Below are positions 23,501-35,910 of a DNA stretch of 64,000 nt, piece after piece. Position 1 is the stretch's first letter; each line of letters begins with the position of its first letter. This DNA is from Patagioenas fasciata (Eukaryota; Chordata; Aves; Columbiformes; Columbidae): NCBI RefSeq assembly GCF_037038585.1, contig NC_092520.1:148737104-148801103 (forward strand), in the 5' to 3' direction. The notes under the pieces are model-generated. The model was not told where the DNA came from and did not search any database. It saw only the letters and a program-made list of their open reading frames with translations. The position numbers were made by a program, and so were the translations under genes.

Positions 23501-26500
23501 AGTGAGGCCAAGAGTAGAAGCAGAATCAGGAGTACTGTGGAAAACTTATGACCAAGAAAAAATTATCTTTAATATGCACCATTTTTTTGATTCTACAAAG
23601 TAAGGCTTTGTGTAAAAATCAGTCTTATTAATTTATATTATTTTGGAAAATTTGAGTTGACAAAATTTGGTTTAGGCTATCTTTTCAGTAAGTAACCCTT
23701 TCTAAGCATCCTAAGAGATTTATTTGATTAAAACCGTATGATTGTGTCCATATAAATGCACAAAACCTATTAGGATATCTTAAGTCTGTACACAAACTAC
23801 AGTGTAAGTTACAGTCTTTTCCTTCGTCTCTTTGTAACACGTCATCTGTCTTCGTCTTCATTCAGCAGTTGATCAGTGCCTTCTCGTGGAGCCTGTTTTC
23901 CGTCTGACACTGGGATAGTCTGTTCAGGTTCTTTTTCTCATATGTTTTTCCTTTTTCTGTTCCTGCAATTTCCTGCAATTCTGTCCTTAGCTGTCATCAC
24001 TTTTCTTGGGCATGTTAAACTTTAGCTTTTTTTGCTAACAGCTTCCAGGTTTATATCACTTGCATTTGAAAAAAAAATGCTAGCCACCTCTTGGATTCTG
24101 AATTGGGACTGTTTCTCCATACCATTTCACTATTCAGTTTTCTTGTTCTTTCATCTTGCAGATATTTTTGTAGCTTGACATAGCAAAGATGGCTTATGTT
24201 AAGCTTTTCTTACTATTCCTTCCTCACATCAGGTATAACCATTCTACATGTGACACATTTGCAGCATCTCAGTTAGTTTTCCACATGGATAAGGAATTTT
24301 TCTTTGCTGTTGGTTCTGTCCTGCCCTTTTCTTTCATAGTGTCCACAGTATTGCAGCCTGATCGATTCTCTTGGAATTTCCTGGCTATGCTACCTCATTT
24401 GCTTTTATGCATGTCCTTTCTTTGGTGGTGTTAAAGCATTTTGCTTTAAGTCAAGTTTCTTCCATTTGAAATTCTGTTAACCTGCATTTATTTATAAACT
24501 TCTATTTCAGATTTTACCCCCCTGTTCTTGCCCAGATTTATGTTATCTTGCGCTTTTTTTTTCCTAACTCTGCTTTTTGCTTGGAGCAGCCTTCCATGAC
24601 ACACATCCTAAGCTCCTTATTCCAACTCACTTTTACCATAAAGATCTATAAAGCCATTCAGCATTAGTCCATAGGATATGTTTATAGTTTAATCTCCTGT
24701 ATTCTGCATCCAAACAATCCTTACTCTGTCTAAAATTCCATCTTCTTTGAGATTGATTAGATTTTAGTATATGCATTCAGTGAATATGAATCTGGGAATA
24801 ATAGTAGAAATCAAACCTCTGAAGTAATACTTGAGCATGTGAAGAATCATGACATAGGGAAGCTTAATATTCTAGCTACTTTAAATAGACAGCATTCTGT
24901 TAGTATCGTTGCTTGTCATTTAGACTTGCTTGCATCTGATAGTTCTTTTTCTCATATGATTTCTCATGTGGCTTCAAAACCAGCAATTTGCTCACTTGTT
25001 GTGTCCTAGGCAATTTGGAATGGTGAAATGTAGTGGTAGCAAATTCGACGAATCCAGACGCCGGCATAAGCTCTTTGATCGAACGGGCGGGCCGGGCGAG
25101 AGTAAGGAGTCTAATTCAATGTGAATTTACCATCCGTACTCTTTAATGAACTCTTAAACAACACTGAATATCAATGTCCCCGAGACCACGTTTTTCCAAG
25201 CCTTATATACTCTATACCAAAAGGCCATGCGGCAAGTGCAGGCTACAATTGGTTACACTCACAGTCACTCATCCCCCCCCACTATGGCGATTGGCTGCAG
25301 GGCACTGTTCACAGACTGTTCATGCGCAGCGGCAACGCCCCTCCTGCAGCCTGGGTCGAGGGCAGAGCAGCTTTTGTTTACTTTCCTTTTGTCTCTGGTG
25401 TCTCAGGGAAATCCTTCCGTGCAGCACAGCCGCATCAAGCCCTGGCTTGTTCACAGCACACAGCCAGAGACTCTCCACAGTGAAAGAAAGCCAACAGTCA
25501 AGGAAAGCATCTTGAACAAAGGTTGATGGTCACTTTGGCTTTGAGCATGTCATCTCTGTGTTTGACTGGTTTATTTCCTTAGATATGAATTCAGAAATAT
25601 GATAGAGATAAAAGCTGAATGTTACGATGTAAAAACTGTTACACAAGTGTGTTATGAGATATATTGGTGGTTTTGTGGCATAAAGAGACATATTTGAGGC
25701 TTTTAGCATTTGGGGAGAAACAGCTGTCAAAGCTGTCTGAGGTCTGCCATTCATTTTGCAGAAAGGTTGCAATTATAATCTACAAGAAGTTTTTGCTTTT
25801 TTTCCAAAGTCTTATCTGACTTTGTCATTAAAGATTTTAGCATCTTATATATTTGCAAAACAGAAAAAAAGTTTTCCTTGTAATGTAATTGTACCTGTTA
25901 GAAAGGTGAACCTGAGAAAGGAATAGGCCTTTAACCAGCCTGTCAGCTATGCTGATATCTTTGCTTGTGTGTGGAAATTCACTGTATGTTTTAATTCTTA
26001 TGAATTAAGGAAGGGAATGACAAGATGAAAGGAATAATATAAGGTAATGTGAAAACCTGATCAAACATTTGCCTGTTGGTCTGAAGTACAGCTCAGCGTA
26101 GGTGTAGATTGTTTGCACAAAAGGGAGCTATAAACAATATTTATTAAAAAGCAGTGAGAATCCTTGAAAATTTAATTAGAGGTAAGATATATGGCTGTTG
26201 CTGCTAAAATCTGAGGCCTTCTGTTGCTTGTCTAAGTTTCATAAATGTCCTCTTGGAGAATATTTCGCAAAAACTCCAATGTATGGTCTTGTGAGAGTGA
26301 AAGAGCCTATTTAATGAGGATTTGATACCTCCTCAAGGTGTGATAATGAGAGTGCTTGTTTATGAGGAAAAGAGCATGTGTGTAAGTGAGAAAAACACTG
26401 TGGGCCAAAATATCTTTCAAATGTTACCCTTATCTGTTCAGCAGATTTAAGTTTTCATCACAGTCAGTATTTTTTTACACTTCAGGTTTCTGCCGTCAGA

Positions 26501-29500
26501 ATTGTCCTAATAAGTCTGAGGGTAATATCCTTGGTTAACATACTGGTTTGGGCAGAAGCACTACTGTTAGCAGCTATACTGTCAAAATAGTACTTCCACT
26601 CTTCAAATAGTAGTGTTAATGTGCTTCTACTTCAGATCTGACCACAGAAACTGAATGTTTATGCTGTAGGAGATGAACTACTACAGCAAATATACCATAT
26701 TTCCTTGGGAGTTTTTAATTCCTAAGGCTGGTAATCCCATCCTCTAGGGAATATTTTGTAGAAGTTCTATGTGAGTCTAAAATGGCAGTTATTTTGGATT
26801 AAAAATGTGTGTTCGATGACATAGCAGAATTTGACTGAAATTGTAGGTTTTCATTACAGGTATTGCACCCTGCTGTAGAGTCTCTAGACCTCCGAGACTG
26901 CGATATTTCAGATAATGCGTTATTGCAGCTTTATAAATGCAAGCAGCTGAAAAAAATCAACTTGAATTCTTGTAAAGAAGACAGATTGGGAATCACTTCA
27001 GAAGGTATGTTATCTGTGCACAGATAACAGAGATCTTATTTCTGTTTTATATTTTTTGTTAGATTGGAGTAAATTGTGGAAAATATCTAGGGTAAGTATT
27101 GCTTAAAAAAATCCCCAATGCCACACAAATACTAATTAAAAGTCACTTAACTGGTGTAAATTGTAGGCCTGGAGTACTGATTATCTTATGAAAGAGAGCT
27201 ATGGGGTTACTCTCATGCTTGGTTTCTGTTAAAACTGTGCTACATTTGATCATGTTTTCCACTTCATCTTAATTATTCCTTTGTCAAAAGTTGTTCCAGA
27301 GTCTTACCAGTACCACTGTGGTTGAAGTGTCAGGCTTGTGGTTTCCTACATTACTTTTTTGTTCTTTTTAAATTAAATGCATTTTTTATATAATAAGCTT
27401 ATAGCGTCTTCTCTAACTTAAAAGACTTCACTTGCTTTAGGACTTTAGGATTCTTTAGGATTCATTTTAACCTCCAGTTTCAAATTGTATCAGGAGCTAT
27501 TAGCATAAAAGAGTTAAACTTGGTGAGTTTTATTTCCCACAAGTTTTGATTTGTCTTTTGATTACACTTACTCCTTTGTTCCATCATTAACTCATCCGTA
27601 TTGAAAATTGAGGCAAAATATTAATTTAGTATTAAGCTAAAGTATACCATACTTTTAGATCAGTCTTGGTTTGTATTTCCTTACCACTGCATAGTGATAT
27701 ACTTATCTTTCTACTGAAGTAATTGGTTAAACTTTTAAAAATCGGATTATATTTATTTTTGGTGTCACCTCTTTGCTGTACTTTTTGATCCCTTCATTAT
27801 GGTTTGTGATGGTCTTCCCTCCATGCCTTCGTCTGGCCACTGGTTTCTAGTATGGTTCTTAAGGTACCAGCTAAGGCTAGACCTCTTTATGTACTCCTTT
27901 CATCTGTTTGGATAGAGATTCCTGATTACTTTGCAGTTAAAACTGGGAAGTCTAGTTCTTTATTGGCAAGTTCCTAGTCTATCTGACTTTACTAACTTTC
28001 CTACTTATAAACTGAGAATAAGTTGTGAAGCCTTTAATTTAAGCTGGAACAGTTCTTTATCACTCATCTAAATTACACACAGAAAAAAAGACCCAAACCC
28101 ATGCCATTTTAAACCAGTGTTGCCTTTTTCTGGTTCGGTAACAGGAAAGGGTTTTCTGGTTGGTTTGTCTGAGTGTTGGAGTTTTTGCTTGGTTGGTTTT
28201 GTTGTTGTTTGTTTTGGTCAGTTTGTTTGTTTAGTTTTTTTGGGTTTTTTGTTTTCCTAAGAAACCTTCTGGCTACTACATCCAGAAATACCTGAGCCCT
28301 ATCATTACTAGGAAACATTTGCTCTCTAGGTTGCATGTGGAATGTTTAGTGTTATTTAATACAATATCCAGTAGTACTTACTTGTCTGTCAAATTCAACT
28401 GCCACTACTGCCTCTTCTGTCATTCTTTGCAAAGTGGTTCTAAACCAAGCAAGTACTATCTTATCCATGTTTATCTGAAGTTCTTACATAATAACATCTT
28501 GTAATGACATTCAACTTTTTATTAATATTTCCATCTATCCAGAAATGATGTAATTTTCTGTACCACTGTAGTCATGTTTCCATAATCTTTGAAATGAATT
28601 CATTTCATGAATTGCATCTGTAGTTCATGTACTTCTATTTTATTGGCTAGCTCCTGACACTTCTGTGCAAATATTTTGGTTATTACTAACTGTCTGGGTT
28701 CTGAGGGCACCAACAGACCTTAATGGCCATGACTGGTCTCACCTGCTGTGCCCACCTACACCAGCTATACATGCACCTTCAGTGCTGTCCTGAGCTGTGT
28801 CATAGGTGTAACTGGTCCCTGTCCTGCTTCTGAATAATCGTTTTGATTTCTTGAATTGACCTCAGGCATGACCTTTTACTTTGCTTTTTGCCTGATATTC
28901 ACTGCACCATCAGTGGGACTCGGCACTATCCGTATGCTTTCAAGCCATCAGCTTTTCTTTGTGCACTCACTAAGGTGATACCTCGTGTATAATATCCCTC
29001 AGGTATCCCTCTGCAGTATGGAAGAGTATTTAGCATTTAGAAATTTTTATCAACTCTAGCATTGTTCATTGTCATTTTCTTTTTTTCATTCTTGAATTAA
29101 AAGAAACCAACCACAAAATTATTAGCTTGTGCAGAATCTTGTCAGCAGTGCATGAGCTGAAAGCTGAACAGTCAATGACTAGGGGACAGTGTATTGGATT
29201 CAACATGTTGCTTATTTAAAAAAAATGAATAATTCTTTAAGAAACAAATAATTATTTAAATTTCATTGTTTCTTTGACAGGTGTCATAGCGCTGGCCTTG
29301 TCCTGTCCTTACTTGCGTGAAGCGTCTTTTAAAAGGTGCTGCGATATAACTGACAGTGGAGTTCTTGCTCTTGCGCTCAACTGCCAGTTCCTACAAATAG
29401 TGAACTTGGGCAGCTGTTCAGGAATCATGGATGCATCTCTGCAGGCACTAGGACAAAACTGCAAATTTCTCCATAGTGTGGACTTCTCATCTACTCAGGT

Positions 29501-32500
29501 AACTACGGTGGCAATTGGCTAATTGACTTTTGTTTCTTTTTAAGGATTTTCATGATAAAATTTAAAGGGGATCTTTTAGCTCTACTCTTGATGAGATTTA
29601 AGACCACAGTTCACTTCCAATTTCCTCCTCTCAAGGAAAAGGAAATATATTTTGCATTGTGGTTACCAGAAAAATGAACATTTTTGTATTATAGCATATA
29701 TTGTGGACCAAACATAAACTTTTATTAGAGTCTACCTAATATTGGAGATTTGCGAGTGATAGAAGTTATCATCGCCTTACAGTCATGTATGTTTAGCAGA
29801 GAGAGCTCAAAGTAGGCTCACACAGACTGTCATATTTATGGAATAAAGTGGTTGGCTCATAGTCAGATTGCATACAGTGGGAAAGGTCTGCACAAGACTC
29901 CCTGCACCCACAACTGGTCAGTGTTCAGCGCCCTTCTGCTTTGTTGTGTGTTTCCTAAAAGGAGTTCTTGGCCCAGCTGCAGCTCAGGCCTTTGCCGCCT
30001 TTGAAGCCTGGACCAAACTGCTGCTGGTTTGGTTGTGGGGGCGTTGAGTGTGTCTGTTGCAATACTCCATAACTATTTCTAGTTCAGGAGTGACCATGCT
30101 TTCTGAATGACTTGTCAGAGTTATGGAGTCAACATGGAAAAAATTGACATTTAAAATGCCAAAAAAGGCAGGTAAGAGGTTTTAACAACAGTTAGAATTT
30201 AGCATGAGAAGTGGGAAATCAGCTGCAACAGCAATACTGTAACCTACTTCATAATTACAGTAAGATAATTGGGGGAGAGGATTTACTTGTGGTAAGTGTA
30301 GCATTAAGTTAACTGTGATGGTGAGCGGTTACGTTGAATGTGAGTCAAGCACAGTAGTTGCTGTGAGCTCATACAGGGAAATAAGGGGACTTTGTTTTAA
30401 TACAAAATGGGTTTCATGCTCTCACACTGTCATAACCATATACTCACAAGCATCAAGTCAGTAACATTCAGATGGGCTCTCCACTGTTCAGGGACTAACT
30501 GGGCAGTCTGATCCAGGTTTGTTTTCATGTCGTGGAGGATGTCAAATCTTCATCACGTTCCTTGGGTTACTCTTAGGTTGGTGACAAAGCGCTGGTTTTG
30601 TATGTGCAATTTTATACCCTTTACGAAATGTCAGCGATTAATCTCTCCATTCTCTCCCACTGATGGGAGTTTTTAGAATTTATTCATTTACTGCCTTTTG
30701 TCTCCTGGTCTGGGTGTCTTGAGGAGCTAAACGTGCTGTCATCTTGATGACCTGCAGAGCTAGGTACTGACAATACCTACCATTCTTATAGGCTTTTGTG
30801 TGCCTCCATGCTGGGATGTTCCTGTCCATTCTGCTTTTGCACTGATCTGACCCTTTCTGTGACAGTTCTGTCCAGTAGACTTGCACTAGAGGGCCAGAAG
30901 GCAATAAAACATTTTGTGTAATGGAAATAAATCTTGAAACAGAAATGGAGCTTGTGGTCTCTGGATTCTAGCTGACAAATTTGTCTGAGCCTTACTGTGT
31001 ATATTTGATGATGGCTATTCCTGCCTTCTAATAAAAGCTCAATGAAAAAAACTGTGTGGCAGATCTGATATCCAGCCCAGCTTTTGAAGCGGGGAGGAAA
31101 TTGAATGAATTTACTTCCCAGAAGCAAACAAATAAATTTGCCTTTCTAAGGAGAGTAGTGTCATTTGTCTTTCTCCTCCCTCTTGCAGGTAATCATTGCT
31201 TCTTGGTTGTCTGTAGCTTGTCACTTTGATAAACTTTTTAGTGTGAGTGTATGACAACTGCTCTAAGACTGCTTGTTTGAGGGATATTTATCTTATGTAA
31301 CTGGTTTGCTTCAAGATAAGTAAGACAGCAGATAAAAGACTGCTCTGATTACTTTTTTTTTTTCCCCCAACCCAAAAATCTTCCTTCAGGAACCTCTCCA
31401 GCAGTCCTGAAAAGAAGGGAAAAACTGATCTAGGTAGAGCAGAAATGCTTTAAACTTCAGAAATTAAAGATTTCATACTCTGACCATAGTAGTGTACCCA
31501 CTGTTAAATGAGACAACGAAGCTGCAGAAATAGCGCTTACACAGTTGAGAACATCCTGGCAGAAAGCCAGGTTGGCACACATAGCAGTAAAATGCAACAG
31601 TGTTTAATAGACTGAAAAAAACCATACTTGGATAATTTTCTCTGCATATTTAAGTGGTAAGAAAGTATTGTAATGTTAAGTGTATTCAATGACTGCAGGG
31701 AGTGAATATTTTTTTTCTCTCAAATAGCTCTGCTTGAAAAAATAGCTTTAATCCATTGTGTTAATAACAATCTTTTTTCTCTAGGTAACAGATGATGGCG
31801 TTACAGCACTAGTGAGTGGAAAATGTTCAAAGAATTTAAAGGTAACTTATTTAACCAAACAACAAAGAAATTAACAAAAGCAAACACCTGCATTTTTAAA
31901 AAAATCATTGTTATTATCAGTATTACTTCTGAGAAGTTGTTTTTGACTGACTTTTACCTTTGTGGACACCCTTGCCCTGATTTTTGGTTAGGAACTGAAT
32001 ATTTTCTGGCTCTCTGTAGTAGTGCCCCAGTCCCGCTTTTTGAGAACCTCAGTATTTTCAAAGTGAGTTTTCTTCTGTTGAATGTAGTGTGCTTATTTTA
32101 ACTCATGTTGTTTTAGAGAGCTGTAGAATCATTGCAAATGAATGCTTAACTTTTTCCCTTGATTTTTTGGTAGTTATTTCCTGATTCTGTTGAACACTGA
32201 GGCAGAATGTGTAATGTAGATAATTTCACAGATTTAAGAAATCAGTTAGCACCTCTGCATAGATAAACCTCTAACTCATGAAAGCACTTGTGAAATTGAA
32301 GTTGTCTTTGTGTAAAGATTATCTAGGGACTGAGAGAGTGGTAAAATGGTGGAGAAGAGGCATCCCATACCTCTTACCATAAATTATCTACTTTTCTATA
32401 TAGTACATTTCTTATCTCTCTGTGTGTCTTTACTTCCATTAAGGCTGGTTCTGAATCTGTCGCAGTTGAGATGGACAAACAACATAGACCAAGTTCTTAA

Positions 32501-35500
32501 GTACAAACAGCAGTCCCCATTTATTGCCACAAATGCTTTTTTATATAGTCTTTACCAGCTCAAGTGTCTTTTTGCTATTGGTTACAGGCTGCAATAGTAA
32601 CATATAGTTGGCTAATTTTGCCATCCTCAGTGTTACTCTTTTACTCCCTTGTTTCTCACGGATACAACTTAGTATCTCTGGATACTCCTTTACTCCTTCT
32701 TTCTCACGGCTACACCTTAATATCTTCAAGGCCAGTCTCTGTTCCCATGCCCTCCGTCAGGGAATCCACGGACCCACTGTAGTCCCCCACATGAATCCAA
32801 GCTATTCATATAGGAACTAAGATGGGAAACAAGTAATACTTTTGCTAGTTTATAGTGTTTAATTAAAAAAAACAACCAAACATACACCACAAACCTAAGG
32901 AAAAGACCAGATCTGGGTCAACTGACAATAACCTGGAAAAAGTAAAACTGTTTTTCTTTTATTTGGAGGGTGAACAGTTAGATTTTTTTTTTTTTTTTAG
33001 CTGATTTTGTCTATTTTGGACAATTTTTTTAGTCTTAAGAAGTCTTGTGGTACAAGATGAAATTATTATTTTTCAGACCATAGCAATGAGAGATCTTTTT
33101 TTATTTTAGATACTAGAAGTGACTTGAAATTATTTTTGTCTTTTAGCTGGTTACATCTTTAGTTGTAGCAAAACAGTGATTCCAGATTTTCTAAGCAACC
33201 TCAAGACTATGTAGACACTCTTCATAGGATACCTCTCATATCCAGCTTACAGATGTAAAGCAACGTGTATCACGGTGATGTGGGTTAGGTCATTTGGACG
33301 AGGTGACTCTCAAAAGTCTTCAGTACATATGTCTTAAAACACAAATATTGTAATAAGTTTTGGATTTGCTACTGAGTAGAGCAGGGTTCTGTAAAGTTTC
33401 TAGATGGTTTTGAACTGTTTTCCAGCGATAGTGGTATAATTACTCAGTCAGTATTATCTTCCCTCTTCTGTATTATTACTGACCGCAGTTTGCAGGGAAT
33501 TATATTTTTGTGTGTAAGCCCTTTTTCTTCAAATCATAGAAACACAGTTCCATTTTTTTTAATAAAAATTTCTAGCTTACAAATTGTGACCCTTAGTGTT
33601 TCCTGATCACATCACTGTAGGTACTATTTCTTAGAAAGTGTACAGGTTTTCTTTTGCGTGTGGATGCCTATGGAAGCCATACTAGATCAGGAAGAACAAG
33701 TCAAGTCACTTGCCTAAGACCTGCTCCATCTAAAAATGTTCAGGAAAGTAATGTTGAGGTGGTGAGCTTTGGTTTCAGGAGGACTAATGGGAAATTTCAG
33801 TCATGCCAGACAGAATGGAAGTATGGATTTTGCTTGTTCCTTTTCCTGTGCTTAATACTTGTTCCCACTCTCTTAAAAGGCATGGATTTAAGTGCTTTTG
33901 CATTTGTTTTTTTGGGGGGGCGAGGCAAGGCAGTTTGTGCAGTTTTAGTAAGGCAAAATTTCATCATTTTCCATGGAATGACAATTTTAAAAACAAAAGT
34001 TGTGTTCTGTTGGTATAAAAGGCTAGAATGGTTTAGGTCTCTTGGTTTACAAGCAGTAAGAAAAATAAATTTAGTAGAGAATATGGAATTATTTGCTACA
34101 ATCTGTTCTTCAGTGTAACCCCTTTTCTTGTCTGTCACAACCCTCATACCTCTGTTTCATGTCATCAAAGTGCAAATTTGTTGACAGTTATCTAGAGTCA
34201 GATACATGGTGAAAAAAGTAGGATCTTAAAATTCTCAGATTGTAACTAGCAGGCAGATTTGTAAATCTTTTTACTTCATTCAGAGGCATTCAGATTCCAC
34301 ATTTCACTTATTAAAATGAACTCAAAACTATACATATATCAGCTTTTGTATATCTTGCTTCTATGAATACAGTTCTTTCCTGTGTCATCATTATGTACAA
34401 AGTTGCACTTATTACAAGAAGTCCCTTTAATTTCTGTGCTCTTTCAAGGTCTTTGGAGTTTATAATTTGGAAAGACACTCTTTCACAGTAAAACAATGGG
34501 GTTTTTTTTTTTGTTTTTACCCTAACATGCCCAAGTCCTATTTTCATAAGATTTGTTAGTCTCTTTTCTGTATTTCTTCTGGTATATTTATTGATATGTA
34601 AGGCAGTTTAGGGGAAAAAATGTATTCTGAATTTATTCTTTCTCTAGCGGGTACTAGTTTCACAACTACACAGAAATGAAGAAGAGAGCAGGTTTTAGTC
34701 TAGTCTTGGAGGAAGTTCTTCGACTTCTTTTAGGAACAGAAGAGAAGGGGAGGGAGAGAGAGATTACGAATTTCAGCAGAGACTCATGAATCCTGCCTCA
34801 TGCACCCCAGAATTCAGTCTGGGTTCTCTTCTTCTGGATCACAAACTGCTAGGAGAGTGGATGTCACAGGAGAACTGATGGGACTCAAACACCGTAGAAT
34901 ACCATTGAAGAGTTTTTGCAGTTGTCTTGAAAGATACGTGTTTTGGGAAAACTCAGGTTTATGTGGTTTAGTTTTGACTTTTTGTAGAAAAGCTGTCTTA
35001 TTTTTCCTGAGGGTATTTTCCTGGTCTGTACAGGACCACATACGGGGTCAATGCGCAGAGGAATAGGAGGTCATAATTTCTTCTGGGTGGGGATCTCTGA
35101 AAATCACTGGGCAAAGGAAAGCTTTACTTCCAAAAATATGAGTGCTCTGACAGGCTTGTGTTACTACTATTCTTATAACAGGAGATCCACATGGAACGCT
35201 GTGTGAATCTGACCGATGTTGCTGTGGAAGCCGTCCTTACTTGTTGTCCGAAGATACACATTTTTCTGTTCCATGGGTGCCCATTGGTGACAGGTAGGTC
35301 GAATCATGCAGGGAGTAAGAAGAGTAATTACTTCCTGATAATATCTTCTTGCTCTCTGGAAAAGCACACTATACTTTATAAATAATTCCAAACAAATGAT
35401 AGCTTAATAGATAAAATAATAATCATACATTGAGATTTTCCAAGCAAGGTGAGAGTTTTGCTTTGAACCATGGCAGCCTTCCCAAAGTGTGGAACTGTCT

Positions 35501-35910
35501 ATTCAAGAAACAGTGGAAAAGGAGTAGGATGTGGAAAACAACAACAACCACCAAACAAACAAGCATACAAAAATGCAAAATAAAACCAAACCAAACTTAA
35601 GAGAGATTACAAACCAACTGAACTTGAATTTAAGATAGATCATAATGCTTTACAGTTATGTAATTGGAGAAATAACTGTGTGGTTTTGAATTACTACAGG
35701 TATGTCTGAAGTGTGATATTGTAATAGCAAGATAAGCATAAATGCAGATACATAATGGAAGCATTCTACTCTTTACCTAGTTTCTAAACACCACAATTCT
35801 GAATGAATAACAAGAAGCTCCTTGGTTCTTTTGCAGATCGTTCCCGAGATGTTTTAGAGCAGCTAATCATATCAAACAAAATCAAGCAAGTATCATGGAC
35901 TGTTTACTGA
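14537..35910 (+). CDS. AMN1: AMN1 homolog (antagonist of mitotic exit network 1), complete, 7 coding exons
   Basis: Leucine-rich-repeat protein of the cysteine-containing (AMN1/F-box-type) LRR class. Yeast Amn1 antagonises mitotic exit; the vertebrate role is poorly defined. Coding exons are 14537-14598, 22657-22789, 26860-27004, 29281-29498, 31785-31841, 35182-35293 and 35837-35910. They total 801 nt, i.e. 266 aa against 258 aa recalled for human. All introns are GT-AG and all phases join correctly. The conserved core reads [20 protein letters not shown] (from about residue 38), then repeated [10 protein letters not shown]-type, [20 protein letters not shown] and [17 protein letters not shown] units, ending in SWTVY as in human. 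The first ~20 residues are not conserved with human. The ATG has G at -3 and lies in the CpG island. The gene is convergent with ETFBKMT. Confidence 0.95.
14745..15070 (+). repeat. GTGACAGGG minisatellite in AMN1 intron 1
   Basis: Degenerate tandem units built from GGTGACAGGGTTTGGCAGA and GTGGCAGGGTAGGTGACAG repeat through this stretch. The most regular copies lie at about 14875-14985. Unit length varies (about 20-30 bp with higher-order pairs). It begins where CpG density falls. Confidence 0.85.
15380..15718 (+). repeat. Probable solo LTR in AMN1 intron 1
   Basis: A TATA-like AATTATATAAGTACC (near 15567) is followed about 65 bp later by GTAATAAAATGATATC and a U5-like stretch ending GGGACAGCAGCCACA. 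The promoter, polyadenylation signal and terminal CA order suggest an LTR in the AMN1 sense direction. Both ends are guesses and no target duplication is seen. Confidence 0.5.
19989..20612 (-). repeat. Probable LTR, minus strand, in AMN1 intron 1
   Basis: Read on the minus strand it starts TGGGGGAGGAAAGA (20612) and ends TCATGACAACA (19989), with GCAATAAAATCC near its 3' end as polyadenylation signal. The termini are inferred. The GGGGGAGGAAAG could instead be a polypurine tract, with the LTR starting near 20593. No matching target duplication is visible. Confidence 0.55.
20862..20965 (+). mobile_element. Half copy of a hAT-like palindromic element
   Basis: GTAGGAGTAGTTACATTTAT, then CGGCCCTTTGAAGGC, ACTGTGAGGCTG and GAGTTTGACACCCGTG match the right arm of the elements at 37395 and 39464. 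The left arm is missing. Non-autonomous, no coding capacity. Confidence 0.75.
22657..22789 (+). CDS. AMN1: AMN1 coding exon 2
   Basis: Acceptor TTTATTTCAG, donor GTAAGA. Encodes residues to 65, including [18 protein letters not shown] and [10 protein letters not shown], nearly identical to human AMN1. Ends in phase 0. Confidence 0.95.
22790..26859 (+). other. AMN1: AMN1 intron 2
   Basis: A 4.1-kb AT-rich intron. Apart from the solo LTR at 25029-25496, no repeat or coding feature was recognised. Confidence 0.75.
25029..25496 (-). repeat. Solo LTR, minus strand, in AMN1 intron 2
   Basis: A 468-bp GC-rich island in AT-rich intron. On the minus strand it begins TGTTGGCTTTC and ends GCTACCACTACA. 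It carries a TATA box (GAGTATATAAGGC) and, further on, an ATTAAAG polyadenylation signal, in LTR order. Flanking 6-mers are GTGAAA and GTCAAG (4 of 6 match), a possible decayed class II-type duplication. No internal viral sequence adjoins it. Its sharp motifs suggest it is younger than the LTRs at 9.6-14.2 kb. Confidence 0.8.
26860..27004 (+). CDS. AMN1: AMN1 coding exon 3
   Basis: Acceptor TTTTCATTACAG, donor GTATGT. Encodes [20 protein letters not shown] and the following LRR up to GITSE, about residues 66-113. Ends one base into a Gly codon. Confidence 0.95.
27005..29280 (+). other. AMN1: AMN1 intron 3
   Basis: A 2.3-kb intron. A T/G-rich GTTT-type simple tract lies near 28140-28255. Nothing else is recognised. 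Confidence 0.7.
29281..29498 (+). CDS. AMN1: AMN1 coding exon 4
   Basis: Acceptor TTTCTTTGACAG, donor GTAACT. The largest coding exon (218 nt, to residue 186). It holds two to three LRR units with the Cys-Cys pair ([12 protein letters not shown]) typical of the AMN1 family and ends HSVDFSSTQ in phase 0. Confidence 0.95.
29499..31784 (+). other. AMN1: AMN1 intron 4
   Basis: A 2.3-kb intron with no recognised repeat or coding feature. A GC-richer patch at about 29880-30050 is unassigned. Confidence 0.7.
31785..31841 (+). CDS. AMN1: AMN1 coding exon 5
   Basis: A 57-nt exon missed by simple ORF scanning. Acceptor TTTTTTCTCTAG, donor GTAACT. Encodes [19 protein letters not shown], aligned with human VSDSGVIALVSGPCAKKLE. 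Phase 0 on both sides. Confidence 0.95.
31842..35181 (+). other. AMN1: AMN1 intron 5
   Basis: A 3.3-kb intron carrying the solo LTR at 32458-32791. A 154-codon open frame at 33654-34118 has no recognisable motif and is treated as chance. Confidence 0.7.
32458..32791 (-). repeat. Solo LTR (6-bp duplication family), in AMN1 intron 5
   Basis: A 334-bp element with perfect 6-bp flanking duplications, TGAATC at 32452-32457 and at 32792-32797. On the minus strand it begins TGTGGGGGACTA and ends CTCAACTGCGACA. It has a TATA box (GACTATATAAAAAAGC) and a GGCAATAAATGG polyadenylation signal. A close relative lies at 51406-51740. A 6-bp duplication fits class II (ERVK/alpharetrovirus-like) integration. 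Confidence 0.9.
35182..35293 (+). CDS. AMN1: AMN1 coding exon 6
   Basis: Acceptor TTCTTATAACAG, donor GTAGGT. Encodes [20 protein letters not shown], then [17 protein letters not shown], the most conserved LRR of the family. Ends one base into an Asp codon. Confidence 0.95.
35294..35836 (+). other. AMN1: AMN1 intron 6
   Basis: A 543-bp intron with an A-rich simple stretch (AACAACAACAACCACC-like, 35520-35610). Nothing else is visible. Confidence 0.75.
35837..35910 (+). CDS. AMN1: AMN1 coding exon 7 (last)
   Basis: Acceptor GGTTCTTTTGCAG. Encodes [20 protein letters not shown] and WTVY, then TGA at 35908-35910. Human AMN1 ends with the same SWTVY/TWTVY sequence, which fixes the stop. Confidence 0.95.

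Noticed and set aside
28680-28990. Possible unrecognised repeat in AMN1 intron 3 (CTGTCTGGGTTCTGAGGGC onwards)
   Set aside because: It looks different in composition from its surroundings, but I could not match it to any CR1, LTR or hAT copy in the window, so no call is made.
33654-34118. 154-codon + strand open frame in AMN1 intron 5, overlapped by a 116-codon frame on the other strand
   Set aside because: No family motif, composition follows the AT-rich intron, no splice or promoter context, and frames on both strands overlap. Most likely chance.
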